From positions 1 through 64,000 of the forward strand of contig JBBMOL010000181.1 of the NCBI GenBank assembly GCA_037954665.1: DNA of 64,000 bases. The letters run 5' to 3'. Source of the stretch: Laguncularia racemosa (lineage: Eukaryota; Streptophyta; Magnoliopsida; Myrtales; Combretaceae). Positions 54,078 to 64,000 of the stretch are shown here, piece by piece. A program made the translations under genes and the position numbers. Below the pieces are notes generated by a model that was given only the letters and a program-made list of their open reading frames with translations, did no database searches and was not told where the DNA came from. Position 1 is the first letter of the stretch; each line of letters starts with the position of its first letter.

Positions 54078-55310
54078 GATGCAGGCATTATTTTTCCAAT
54101 TTCTGATAGTAAATGGGTTAGTCCTATCCAAGTTGTACCAAAAAAAGGTGGTATGACTGTAGTACAAAATGAGGCTAATGAATTAATTCCCACTCGCATT
54201 GTAACTGGTTGGAAAGTCTGTATAGAATATAGAAAACTGAATGATGCTACCCGCAAAGATCATTTCCCCCTACCTTTTATAGATCAGATGTTAGAAAAAC
54301 TTGTAGGGCATGATTATTACTGCTTTTTAGATGGTTATTCTGGTTACAATCAAATCCATATAGCACCCGAGGACCAGGAGAAAACCACCTTTACTTGTCC
54401 CTATGGCACATTTGCTTTTAGGAGAATGCCCTTTGGTCTTTATAATGCACCCGCTACATTTCAAAGATGCATGATGTCCATATTTTCTGACATGATAGAA
54501 AATTTCATTGAAATATTCATGGATGATTTTTCTGTTTTTGGGAAGTCATTCGAAACATGTCTAACAAATTTAGGATGTGTGCTTAAGAGATGCAAGGAAA
54601 CTAATCTGCTTCTTAATTGGGAAAAATGCCATTTCATGGTAAGAGAGGGAATAGTCTTAGGGCACAAAGTATCTAAGCAGGGAATTGAGGTTGACAGGGC
54701 AAAAGTAGAGGTGATAGAGAAGCTACCACCACCTACTACAGTGAAAGGAATCAGAAGCTTCTTGGGACATGATGGCTTCTACAGGAGATTTATCAAGGAC
54801 TTCTCTAAAATCTCAAGACCTCTTTGTAATTTACTAGAAAAAGATTCTGCCTTTGTTTTTTATGATAATTGTTTGCAGGCATTTAATCTATTGAAGGAGA
54901 AGCTCACTACTGCACCAGTGATTGTTGCACCTGATTGGGAGCTTCCCTTCGAGTTGATGTGCGATGCCAGCGACTATGCTGTTAGAGCGGTACTTGGGCA
55001 AAGAAAAGATAAGTCATTTCATGTAATATACTATGCGAGTAGAACCTTAAATGAGGCCCAAAGGAATTATGCCACAACTGAAAAAGAACTTTTAGCAGTT
55101 ATATTTGCATGCGATAAATTCTGGCCTTACCTAATAGGTTCTAAAATCATAGTATATACTAACCATGCTGCCCTTAAGTATTTATTTGCTAAAGTTGATG
55201 CTAAAGCTAGGTTAATTTGATGGATTCTACTACTGCAAGAATTTAACCTGGAAATTAAAGATAAGAAGGGAATTGAAAATGTGGTGGCTGATCATTTATC
55301 TCGTCTGGAA
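54063..55310 (+). pseudogene. Element K RT core and RNaseH
   Basis: Frame resumes 'LDAGIIFPISDSKWVSPIQ', 'VCIEYRKLNDATRKDHFPLP', 'TTFTCPYGTFAFRRMPFGL', catalytic FMDDFSVFG. RNaseH: 'LMCDASDYAVRAVLGQRKD', 'TTEKELLAVIFACDKF', 'TNHAALKYLFAK', TGA at 55218-55220 where M has CGA (Arg), then 'ENVVADHLSRLE'. Otherwise well preserved. Confidence 0.88.
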
Positions 55311-56680
55311 TCTAATTTTTTTTATTATTCACCTATTAATGAAAAGTTCCCTGATGAACAATTGCATGTAGTAGAAGTTCAAGGATTACCTTGGTGTGCT
55401 GATATCGTTAATTATTTGGTTAGCAAAATCACTCCATATGGTTTATCCTACCAACAGAAAAAGAAATTTTTACATGATGTGAAGTTTTATTTTTGGGATG
55501 AACCATATCTCTTTAAAAATTATGCTGACCAAATAATTAGACGATGCGTACCTGAAAGTGAACAGCTTAGCATTATACAGCATTGTCATTCTAGAGAGGT
55601 AGGAGGTCACTTTGGTATGGAAAAAACGGCAGCAAAAATTTTATCTTGCGGATTTTATTGGCCCAGTTTGTTTCATGATTGCAGGAACTTCATTATGACT
55701 TGTGCTCAATGCCAAAGGACTGGCAATATTTCAAGAAGACATGAATTACCACAAAATAATATACTTGTAATTGAACTTTTTGACGTTTGGGGAATCGACT
55801 TTATGGGTCCTTTTCCCTCATCATTTTCAAACAAATATATTCTTTTAGCTGTTGATTATGTTTCGAAATGGGTAGAGGCAGTTGCTCTACAAACTAATGA
55901 CAGTAGGGTTGTCATTAAATTTTTGAAAAAGAATATATTTTCAAGATTTGGGGTACCTAGAGCTATAATAAGTGATGGGGGAACACATTTTTGTAACAGG
56001 CAATTTGAGAAATTATTATTAAAATATGGAGTTACTCACAAAATTGCCACCCCTTATCATCCACAAATGTGTGGACAGGTTGAGGTATCCAATAGGGAAA
56101 TTAAGCGAATCTTAGAGAAAACTGTCAATGCATCCCGAAAGGATTGGTCTTTAAAACTTGATGATGCATTGTGGGCTTATAGAACAGCTTTTAAAACACC
56201 TATTGGAATGTCCCCCTACAAGGTTGTTTATGGTAAATCATTTCACCTACCCGTAAGCTTGAGCACAAGGCATACTGGGCCATAAAATACCTTAACTTTG
56301 AGTTGCAAGCTGCAAGTGAAAAGAGGTTGCTCCAATTGAATCAAATGGCCGAGATGAGAGAGGAAGCATATGAAAATGCGAGAATTTACAAGGAGAGAGC
56401 AAAGCGATGGCATGATAAGAACATCTTACAGCGAGACTTCTTGCCTGGTCAAAGAGCCTTATTGTACAACTCTCGATTGAAGCTATTCCCAGGTAAGTTG
56501 AAATCATGATGGTCTGGACCATTTGAAATTGTTAATGTGTTTCCTTATGGTGCAGTTGAGTTGAAGGCAGAAGACAACCATACTTTCAAGGTAAACGGTT
56601 ATCTTCTCAAACATTACTATGAAGGGGAACATGTAGATAGAACTGCCACAATTGTGGATTTAGAAGATTCGAGAACTTGA
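55281..56680 (+). pseudogene. Element K integrase
   Basis: His-Cys zinc region 'HCHSREVGGHFG...CAQC', core 'WGIDFMGPFPSSF', 'IISDGGTHFCN' (Gly for the usual Arg), 'CGQVEVSNREIKRIL'. A frameshift near 56255 and TGA at about 56507 break the C-terminal region, which ends 'HTFKVNGYLLKHYYEGEH' and stops at 56680. Confidence 0.88.
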
Positions 56681-56719
56681 ACTGGAAAAGTCGGGCTAGC
56701 GACTATAAACTAAGCGCTT

Positions 56720-56737
56720 CATGGGAGGCAGCCCATG
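56720..56737 (+). other. Post-pol hairpin of K
   Basis: CATGGGAGGCAGCCCATG: same stem as B/M, loop AGGCAG. Confidence 0.65.
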
Positions 56738-56950
56738 CTCAATAAGTATATACACTAGTGTTTTAATTTCGTTCCAAAAAAAAAAAAATTCAAGGCTGGA
56801 TAAGAGCCGCCGATGCATTCAAGACACTCCAAGGATGACAGACATTTTGGGAGGAATTTTCTTCCTGATGAACAATTTTACACTAGGGAAGTACCAGTAT
56901 TTCAATTTTTGCATTGATATCCTTTTCCTTAATTTTGTGCTATATTAGGA

Positions 56951-56988
56951 ACAATGAGGACATTGTCCAATTTAAGTATGGGGAAGGG
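56951..56988 (+). other. Internal hairpin-purine module of K
   Basis: ACAATG-AGGA-CATTGT with flanking GGA/CC able to extend it past one bulge, then TTTAAGTATGGGGAAGGG. Confidence 0.6.
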
Positions 56989-57920
56989 ATTATAAATGTA
57001 GAAGTATAATGATTGCACACATCATGAGCTTACAAATCCCATGCTTTATTTATGTCCTTAAGTGTTTATCATCAATGAAATCCTGAAATTGACTTAGATT
57101 GGTGCCCTACTTACCAACTGTTGTGACTAGTTTACATAGTTAAAATTTAATAGTAAAATCTCTAGAGAACAGGGTTTACCCTATGTTTAGCCTTTGAACT
57201 TGAGATTGAGTCCTTAAGTTGAAAAAAACAAGCAAGTTTACTTCAAGGAAAAATTGGTTGGGATAAATCTCTCTTGAAATTTCTTTGAGAATACCTTAAC
57301 ACCTAGTGAAAGAGGTAAAGGAAATATTTTACTTAGTATCCCTTAAAAAAAAAAAAAAGGAGCCTTTACTCCAATCACTCAGGAAAGTGAGTTACGAGTA
57401 TCCAATCTTAAATGTTAGTGTGAGGAAGAGTTCGTAGGGGTCCCTTAAAACCTGGTCACTTAGGCGATGAGCCTAGGATGTGCCAACTCAATGAACTCAC
57501 AATAACGAGAAGGGCGGAAAGGCAAAAATTTAGTACCTTAATGAAAGCCAGGTTGACATGGGCGAGCTTTGGTCCCTCAGAAGAGTGAAGTCTCACTCCG
57601 CTGTCAATTAAGGCAAATAAAAAAAAAAGGGAGAAATTCTAGGTAAAAATGGATACCATATGCTTTCACTTCTTGTTATCTTGTTTAGAGGAGTAAAATT
57701 GAGGGAGATTATACTTGCTAATAACCAATGAAGTTTAAATGAATGTTTTTCCTTAGGGACTAAGTATTATTTTTTATTGTTAAACACTGGGATTAAAAAT
57801 CAGTTGTATTTAGATTAACTACTAAATTTCAACTAGATATACTAGTTACAAATTTCAGTATGATCAGAACAATGGGCACCAGAAGTTTAATGATGGATTT
57901 CTCTTGTTTAAATCAATTAT

Positions 57921-57959
57921 TTTGCTTGAGGACAAGCAAAAGTTCAAGTGTGGGGATGT
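57921..57959 (+). other. Terminal hairpin plus PPT of K
   Basis: TTTGCTTG-AGGA-CAAGCAAA, eight-base stem, then TCAAGTGTGGGGATG to the LTR start at 57960. Confidence 0.75.
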
Positions 57960-59458
57960 TGATAAGATCACATTATACTTATATTTTCTTTTGGACTTAT
58001 ATTAAATTTATTTCAATATTATAAGAAAATATAAAGAAATGATATTTAATGGTGTTTATTCTGAAAATTCAGGTTCTGAGGACCCAAAAGTAAATTACAA
58101 GTTAATTGGAGGAGTTTTTTACAAAATTGAAGAAGCGAGCGGAGGATTGCACGAAAGGTCGCCGGCCTTAGGCCGGCCTTGAGCCGGCCTTCATTACTCC
58201 CCGGATATCCATTGCGAAAATCTCTCCAAAATTGTATCTTAATTAATTTGCTGACTCAACTCCTCATCAGATCAAGCTTATCCCCCTCCTCTTTTGATCT
58301 ATAAATAGGCCCCTTGTGTGAACCTTGGAGGCATCCCCTTTTGTTTTAGAATTCTTTTGTTTTGACTCTTTGTTTAGCATCATTTGTCCTTCTTTGAAAT
58401 TATTAGAATTCCCTTAGAAACTTTAGGATTTTATATTTTCTTTAATTCCTTTACATTTCATGTTATTCCAATTTTTAGTTTGAAGAAAGAAAGTTATTTT
58501 GCTGAAGTTTGCTTTCAATTGAAGAATTCGAGGAATCATTTTGGAAGATTGAAGTTCTTGAAGATTATAGCTATTGTTTCATTTACTTTACTTTCTTTTA
58601 TGCCATTTATTAGTTTATTCTTGTTGTTCAATATGAATTCCATTACATCTATTTATTTCAATTGTTTTTACATTCATACTATAATGTTCTAAATCATCCT
58701 TGTGGGAAACATGATGAAGCCATAATTCAAACTAAAATGATCATTGTATTCATGTTATAGGAAATGTAGATATGCGGAATTTTCATATAAGAAGTCCTAC
58801 TATGAATTGTATTTTGTAATTGAAATCAATGCATAGAAATGTAAATGACTCGAAAGAGAAATTTAGGTTTTATCAGGAATTCCTAAGTAAGATTTAATAA
58901 TTCATCTGGAAGCAGCGTTATTGAATTTTATTAGAAATTGACCTAAGTGTTTCATGCAATATTTTTATTAAAGTTTTCACTAAGGGATTAGGAGAAATTA
59001 TTTTAAAGATATTAGGCAATCATATAATTGTGAAATTTATGATTGTGAATTAGAATCCTCATTTGATTTGAATGAGCGGGAGCTATTAAATTAAATTGAG
59101 GTAACATTACTTTAACACTTGATAAAGGATTAAGGTTTTGTTAATTTCTTGTGAAAATCCATATAGCTATGAGTTATTATAACATGAAGGCAATATGATT
59201 AGTAGAATTAGGGTGGATTCTATTTCCCACCATCAATTTATCATTTTTTAAACATAATCCTCTTTTTGAGCATTTAGCATAATTCATTCAATTCTCATCA
59301 AACATCATTGCCTAAATAATAGTAGAAATTGATAAAGGTCTATTACTTAATCAATCTTCGTGGTTCGACACTCTTCTCTCACTATATTACTTGATCCGAT
59401 CCGGTACACTTGCCGGTATTTATTCACGCTCATTTTATATCTCTTTTTGCGTGGATCA
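57960..59458 (+). repeat. Element K 3' LTR
   Basis: 1499 bp, 11 bp longer than the 5' LTR because of one extra CCTTAGGCCGG unit near 58165. Ends GCGTGGATCA. Confidence 0.92.
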
Positions 59459-62115
59459 ATATCCTATCTCTAACAGTTTTTGGGTCAGCCCTATATAAGT
59501 GGTACCAAAAAAAGGAGGAATGACTATGGTACCCAATGAAAGAAACGAACTCATACCCATGAGAACTGTAATGGGATGGCGAGTGTGCATAGATTATAGA
59601 AGATTTAATGAAGCAACTTGCAAGGATCATTTCCTTCTCCTTTTTTAGACCAGATGTTGTAGAGGTTGGCAGGACATCTATATTACTGTTTTTTAGATGG
59701 AATGTTAAGGTATTTCCAAATTCCAATTGCTCCGAAGGATCAGGAAAAGACCACGTTCACTTGTCCTTATGGTACTTTCGCGTACAGGCGTATGCCTTTC
59801 GGGCTATGCAATGCACCAGCGACTTTCCAACGGTATATGCTAGCCATCTTTGAGGACTTAGTGGAAGACATTATGGAGGCGTTTATAGACAATCTCTCCG
59901 TATTTGGTGATTCTTTTGATGATTGTCTCATTAACTTGGAAAAAGTTTTGATTCGATGTGAAGAGACAAATCTAGTTTTAAGTTGGGAGAAATGTCACTT
60001 CATAGTGAAGGAGGGCATTGTTCTAAGGCATAAAATCTCTCATAGAGGAATCAAAGTGGATAGTGCAAAGGTGGATACAATTGCAAAACTTCCACCACCT
60101 TCTTCTGTTAGAGCCATTAGGAGTTTCCCTTGGCATGCCAGTTTCTATAGAAGATTCATTAAAGATTTCTCTAAAATAGCTCGTCCTCTAACACGGCTAT
60201 TAGAAAAGGACATGCCTTATGAATTCACTAGTGAATGCCTTCAAGCGTTTAATATGCTTAAGGAAAAGTTAACCCAAGCACCTATCATGGTGGCTCCTGA
60301 TTGGGATCTTCCTTTCAAATTAATGTGTGACGCAAGTGATTTCGCTGTTGGAGCGGTTTTGGGACAAAGGAGGGATACGCATTTTCAGCCTATTTACTAT
60401 GCTAGTAAGACCCTCACAGGTGCCCAAGAGAACTACACTACGACCGAAAAGGAACTTCTTGCTGTAATTTTTACTTTTGACAAGTTTCGGTCTTATTTAA
60501 TTTTGTCTAAGGTAATTGTTTACACTGACCATTCAGCTCTCAGGTACTTATTATCCAATATAGATGTGAAACCGCAACTCATTCGATGGATCTTGCTTCT
60601 ACAAGAATTCGATTTGGAGATTCGAGACAAAAAGGGAGCTGAAAGCCTAGCTGTTGATCATCTATCTCAATTGGAGAACCCGAAATTGGAGAAGCTGAAT
60701 GAAAAGGATATTGATGATACTTTTCTAGAGGAAGGACTCTATCAGATTAACAAGGTAAGTAACACCTCAGAACCTTGGTTTGCTGATTTTGCAAATTACC
60801 TTGTCTGTAAAGTACTCCCTACTGACAAAACTTCTCAGCAAAAGAAGCATTTCTTTGCTGAGTTAAAGCACTATTATTGGGAGGAACCATTCTTGTTCTG
60901 TGTCTGTGCAGATCAAGTGATTAGACGATGTGTATCCGAGTAAGAAGGGCAGGAGATTTTAAAGCACTGTCACACCGGGGCCAACTGGCGGTCATTATAG
61001 TGTGAATTGGATAGCCTACAAGATTTTGGAATCAGGATTTTATTAGCCAACTATATTCAAGGATTCCTTCAACTTTCTAAAGACTTGTGATAGATGCCAA
61101 CGAGTGGGGAGTATGTCAAAACGTGATGAAATGCCCCAAAATTTCATATTGGAGTGTAAGGTTTTTGACATGTGGGGGATTGATTTCATGGGACCCTTCC
61201 CCAATTCTTTCAGGAATAAGTATATGCTTGTGGTGGTGGATTATGTGTCTAAATGGGTAGAGGCCCAATCTTTGCCCACCAATGATGCCATTATGTGTCT
61301 AAATGGGTAGAGGCCTAATCTTTGCCCACCAATGATGCTAGAGTAGTGGTAAAGTTCTTAAAGAAACTTTTCTCTAAGTTTGGAACACCACGAGCTTTAA
61401 TTAGTGACAGGGGAACATATTTCTGTAATGTGCAATTGGAGAAGGTGCTAAAGCAATATGGGGTCACCCATAGATTAGCAACCCCCTATCACCCACAGAT
61501 GAGTGGTCAAGTAGAAGTTTCTAACCATAAGCTTAAAAGGATTCTAGAGAAGATAGTGGAGCATCACCGAAGAGATTGGTCGGAAAAATTAGACGATGCG
61601 TTGTGGGCCAATAGGATAGCCTTCAAAACTCCTTTAGGTACCACCCCATACCAACTAGTGTTTAGGAAAGCTTGCCATCTGCCAGTGGAGTTAGAACATA
61701 GAGCTTTCTGGTCTTTGCGTACTCTAAACATGGACTTAGAAGCCGCTGGTAAGAAGAGAAAGTTTCAACTGAATGAACTTGATGAATGGCGTGCAATGGC
61801 TTATGTAACATGCGAGTTTATAAGGAGAGGATGAAGAGATATCATGACATGCGGATTCATCATCTGAAACAATTCCGTAAGGGAGATCATGTTCTCTTAT
61901 TCAATTCGCGACTGAAGCTTTTCCCAAGTAAGTTGAGATCGAAGTGGTCCGAGCCGTTTAAGGTGATAAAAATCTCCCCTCATGGAGCAGTGGAATTGGA
62001 ACACCCAAGTGGACATACCTTCAAGGTAAATGGGCAATGATTGAAGCTATATTTTGGGAATCAAGGAGAAAAAGAGGACCAAGAGGAGTTTAGACTCCAC
62101 CCTCTTGTGAATTAA
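59459..62115 (+). pseudogene. H2 RT (remainder), RNaseH and integrase
   Basis: RT resumes at the TSD: 'VVPKKGGMTMVPNERNELIP', 'TFTCPYGTFAYRRMPFGL'. The catalytic motif reads FIDNL, the second Asp being Asn, so polymerase activity would be lost. RNaseH: 'LMCDASDFAVGAVLGQRRD', 'TTEKELLAVIFTFDKF'. TAA at 60941. The integrase zinc region is scrambled (60950-61100). Core 'MWGIDFMGPFPNSF', then a 50-bp tandem duplication (61241-61340) shifts the frame. 'ISDRGTYFCN', 'SGQVEVSNHKLKRIL', frame break near 61790, tail 'FKVNGQ' TGA, ending 'HPLVN'. Confidence 0.85.
61241..61340 (+). repeat. 50-bp tandem duplication in H2 integrase
   Basis: 61241-61290 and 61291-61340 are near-identical direct copies beginning TTATGTGTCTAAATGGGTAG. 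50 is not a multiple of three, so the integrase frame is lost. Confidence 0.9.
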
Positions 62116-63284
62116 TCAGGTGCAATTTCATTCTGTCGAGCAAACGACATTAACCAAAAGCGCTTGATGGGAGGCAACCCATGCATTTCTTTAGGTAAAG
62201 TTTTTCTTTCTTTAATCCATTCAATTATTCTCTATTATTTTTTGCATTAACATGGCAGAAAATTCCGTCTTTTGCGGATCTAATGCATGAAAGGAGAGTA
62301 AGGCATGCAAAAAGGAGGTAAGTTGAACATTTTTCAAGTTTCATGGGAATACACGACCGTGTACACGGCCGTGTAAAAAAAAATAAATCCATAGAATGAT
62401 ACACGTCTATGACACACGGCCGTGTACCATGGGTGTGTGTTTGGGAGAAACCACATGGGCACACACACGCCCGTGTAGTTAACCGTGTATCTGAGTTAAA
62501 AAACACAGACACACGGCCATGTATATAGCCGTGTTTCAGACCATGCCTTTCTAGCATGGCCGGTTCTTTTATTTCGAAACCCTCCAATTTTTTTTTCTTT
62601 TATTTTCATTTTCAACTATCCTCTCCATATCAATTCACTCCTTCTCCATCCTCTATTTCATACTTTCTAGAATCCATTTTAGGCGGTAAAGGTAATATTT
62701 CTCCCTCGATTCTTCTTTAATATGCAATTTTTCCTCCATTCGTATAAGTTTTTCGGATTACACAGCATTTTATGCATGATTTCGAGAGTAATTCAAGTTT
62801 TCTCAGGGGGCTTTTGCATCTTTCGGTCGATTCTTTCCTAGTATTGATCTTTTCTCATGTTTTTATTTATTTATACTAGGATTCAAGATGTATTTTGTGC
62901 AATTTCCATGTTTACCCTAAAACCTAGGTTTTGTATTCTCATTTTGTGAATTTTTTGTGGAACCTAGGTTGTTATTAGGTTACATGGTGGGTGGTTATTA
63001 GCTTATTATCGATGATTTTGTGAAAAATGGGTTTTACACGGCCGTTTCCTTAGGTATGTAGTTTTGAACGGTGGAGGGAAGCCTTTTTGTGAAAGACACG
63101 CCCGTGCATGTCACAATACACGGGCGTGTGTTTAATTATTGGATTCTTTTTGCTCTTCTTCCTCTGATTTTAGTCCGTATTCCCTCATGCATAGCCATTC
63201 CTCATCATTATTACAACTTATTGTGCGATACATGTAATAAGTTGTAATGGAAGTTATGAGCATTTTCTCTATTTTCTTGTTCAA
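62116..63284 (+). other. H2 region between integrase and env-position ORF
   Basis: Collinear with 32195-33339: hairpin ATGGG-AGGCAA-CCCAT at 62167-62182, ACACGG/CCGTGT palindromes (62350-62540, 63035-63130), pyrimidine-rich leader, donor-like AAAG|GTAATA at about 62690, and a pyrimidine tract before the ATG. Here the acceptor reads TTGTTCAA, so AG is lost. Confidence 0.6.
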
Positions 63285-64000
63285 ATGACTCACACGAAGA
63301 CAGTAGCACAAAAGAGAAAAAGATCATACGAAGCAAGTAGTAGTAGGGGAGCATCTCGTTATCCGGTTAGGATGAGACAAGAGCACAAACCCATCTACGA
63401 CAAGTTCAAAAACTTGAAAATTATTCGACCTAACGTCGTGATTGATTGGGAAGTATTAGAATGTTTTGGTATTAGGGGTGCATGTGAGAATCTTCTTCAA
63501 GATCAAGCCTAGTGGAATCTTCTTGCTATTGAGAAGATTTATAAGGAGATCACACTCACTTTTATCTCTACTTTTACTATCTGGGATGGCATTAGCACAG
63601 GGTTGGACAACGAGGTAGAATTTTTGGCCATGGGAGATTATTGGCGATATTCTATGACAGACTTCATTGCGGCAATGGATCTTTATGATCCTCCTTTCCT
63701 CCAAAGCCAAGAATTCTGCCAACTCTTTGTGTCATTTCCTCGAGGATTTCGACCTAGCGATTATTGGAGCAGTTTGGGTAAACTATCATATAATGCTTCT
63801 GCTATGAAGGGATCTTCCTTTAGTCAGCTGTCTTATTGAGTACTGCATTACATTTTTGCTCGCTCCACCACAGGCCGCACGGATTCTGGGGGTGTGGTGA
63901 ATGCCCGCGATGCGTTTCAGTTATGGAGCATGAATTCTCACACCAAGGTAAACGTAGGGGTATTTGCTGCATTTTGCATACTCCGCCAATCTAAGGCTGG
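63285..64000 (+). pseudogene. H2 env-position ORF (ATHILA ORF-1-like), cut by window end
   Basis: Same frame as 33340: MTHTKTVAQKRKRSYEASSS, 'FKNLKIIRPNVVIDWEVLE', 'YKEITLTFISTFTI', 'VEFLAMGDYWRYSMTDF', 'SFPRGFRPSDYW'. TAG at 63510 and TGA at 63837. It keeps Trp codons at two places where H1 has TAG. The protein continues beyond the window. Confidence 0.75.

Larger units (their letters stand above)
56681..57959 (+). other. Element K 3' untranslated region
   Basis: No ORF supported. Post-pol hairpin 56720-56737, internal module 56951-56988, conserved block 57425-57515 with the stem CTTAGGC/GCCTAGG (57459-57477), terminal module 57921-57959. Confidence 0.75.
49760..59458 (+). mobile_element. 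Element K: complete Athila-type element with TSD
   Basis: 9.7 kb: LTR 49760-51247, PBS, gag, protease, RT, RNaseH, integrase, 3' UTR, PPT, LTR 57960-59458, TSD ATATC on both sides (49755-49759, 59459-59463). No env-position ORF. All pol domains are present but carry several stops and frameshifts, so this copy is inactive. Confidence 0.95.
36601..64000 (+). mobile_element. Element H2: Athila-type element, interrupted, running off the window
   Basis: 5' LTR (36601-37255 plus 46052-46862), PBS 46872, gag-protease-RT start (47008-49759), K insertion, RT-RNaseH-integrase (59459-62115), env-position ORF (63285-). Same family as H1: from 62015 on, the two are collinear. The 3' LTR and TSD are outside the window. 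Confidence 0.88.

Overview
This window looks like plant heterochromatin, most likely pericentromeric or centromere-proximal DNA of a flowering plant (probably a eudicot). It is built from nested Ty3/gypsy (Metaviridae) LTR retrotransposons. I found no host gene, no tRNA or rRNA gene and no CRISPR array. The evidence is domain-level similarity of the reading frames, LTR pairs bounded by TG...CA, target-site duplications (TSDs), primer-binding sites (PBS) and polypurine tracts (PPT). Lineage names (Athila, CRM-like) are my recognition of families, not search results.

Layout. (1) 1-32095 is a CRM-like chromovirus, here 'A'. Its 5' LTR is cut by the window start, its PBS matches initiator-Met tRNA, its gag is at 890 and its 3' LTR ends at 32095. 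A is broken by: a rearranged cluster of Athila-like elements (about 1655-16996: a gag-protease-only element 'B2' whose LTRs flank 2064-9052, and the pol and 3' end of a fuller element 'M', 9053-16996, whose 3' LTR carries an inverted solo LTR); a stub of a minus-strand CRM-like element 'F' (16997-18095); a solo LTR of the H family (18791-20153, TSD TTAGT); and two minus-strand non-autonomous CRM-like elements, 'E' (20683-25185) and 'D' (25324-30115, TSD GCTTG). (2) A sits inside the end of the integrase frame of an Athila-type element 'H1'. H1 resumes at 32096 and carries an env-position ORF (33340-34590) and a 3' LTR start at 36212. (3) A second H-family element, 'H2', begins at 36601 inside or beside that LTR. 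Its 5' LTR contains an inverted solo LTR of family K (37256-46051), which in turn contains an intact-ended non-autonomous element 'B' (37803-44984, TSD GATGC). H2 gag-protease-RT runs from 47008, is split inside RT by a complete Athila-type element 'K' (49760-59458, TSD ATATC), and continues with RT-RNaseH-integrase to 62115 and an env-position ORF that leaves the window.

How the parts relate. A, K, M and H2 keep the RT-RNaseH-integrase order, but all are damaged by stops and frameshifts. B2, B, D and E lack the whole RT-RNaseH-integrase block yet have matching LTRs and long gag and/or protease frames, so they probably moved using enzymes from fuller relatives. The same design therefore appears in an Athila-type lineage and a CRM-like lineage.

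The most interesting unexplained signal is non-coding. Every Athila-type family here carries a module made of a short perfect hairpin with an (A/G)GGA loop followed by an AAGTGTGGGG purine tract. It occurs twice per element, once at the 3' LTR and once about 1 kb upstream. The stems differ in sequence but stay complementary. A third hairpin sits just after the pol stop codon. Element E also has LTRs that each contain a second, internal copy of the primer-binding site.
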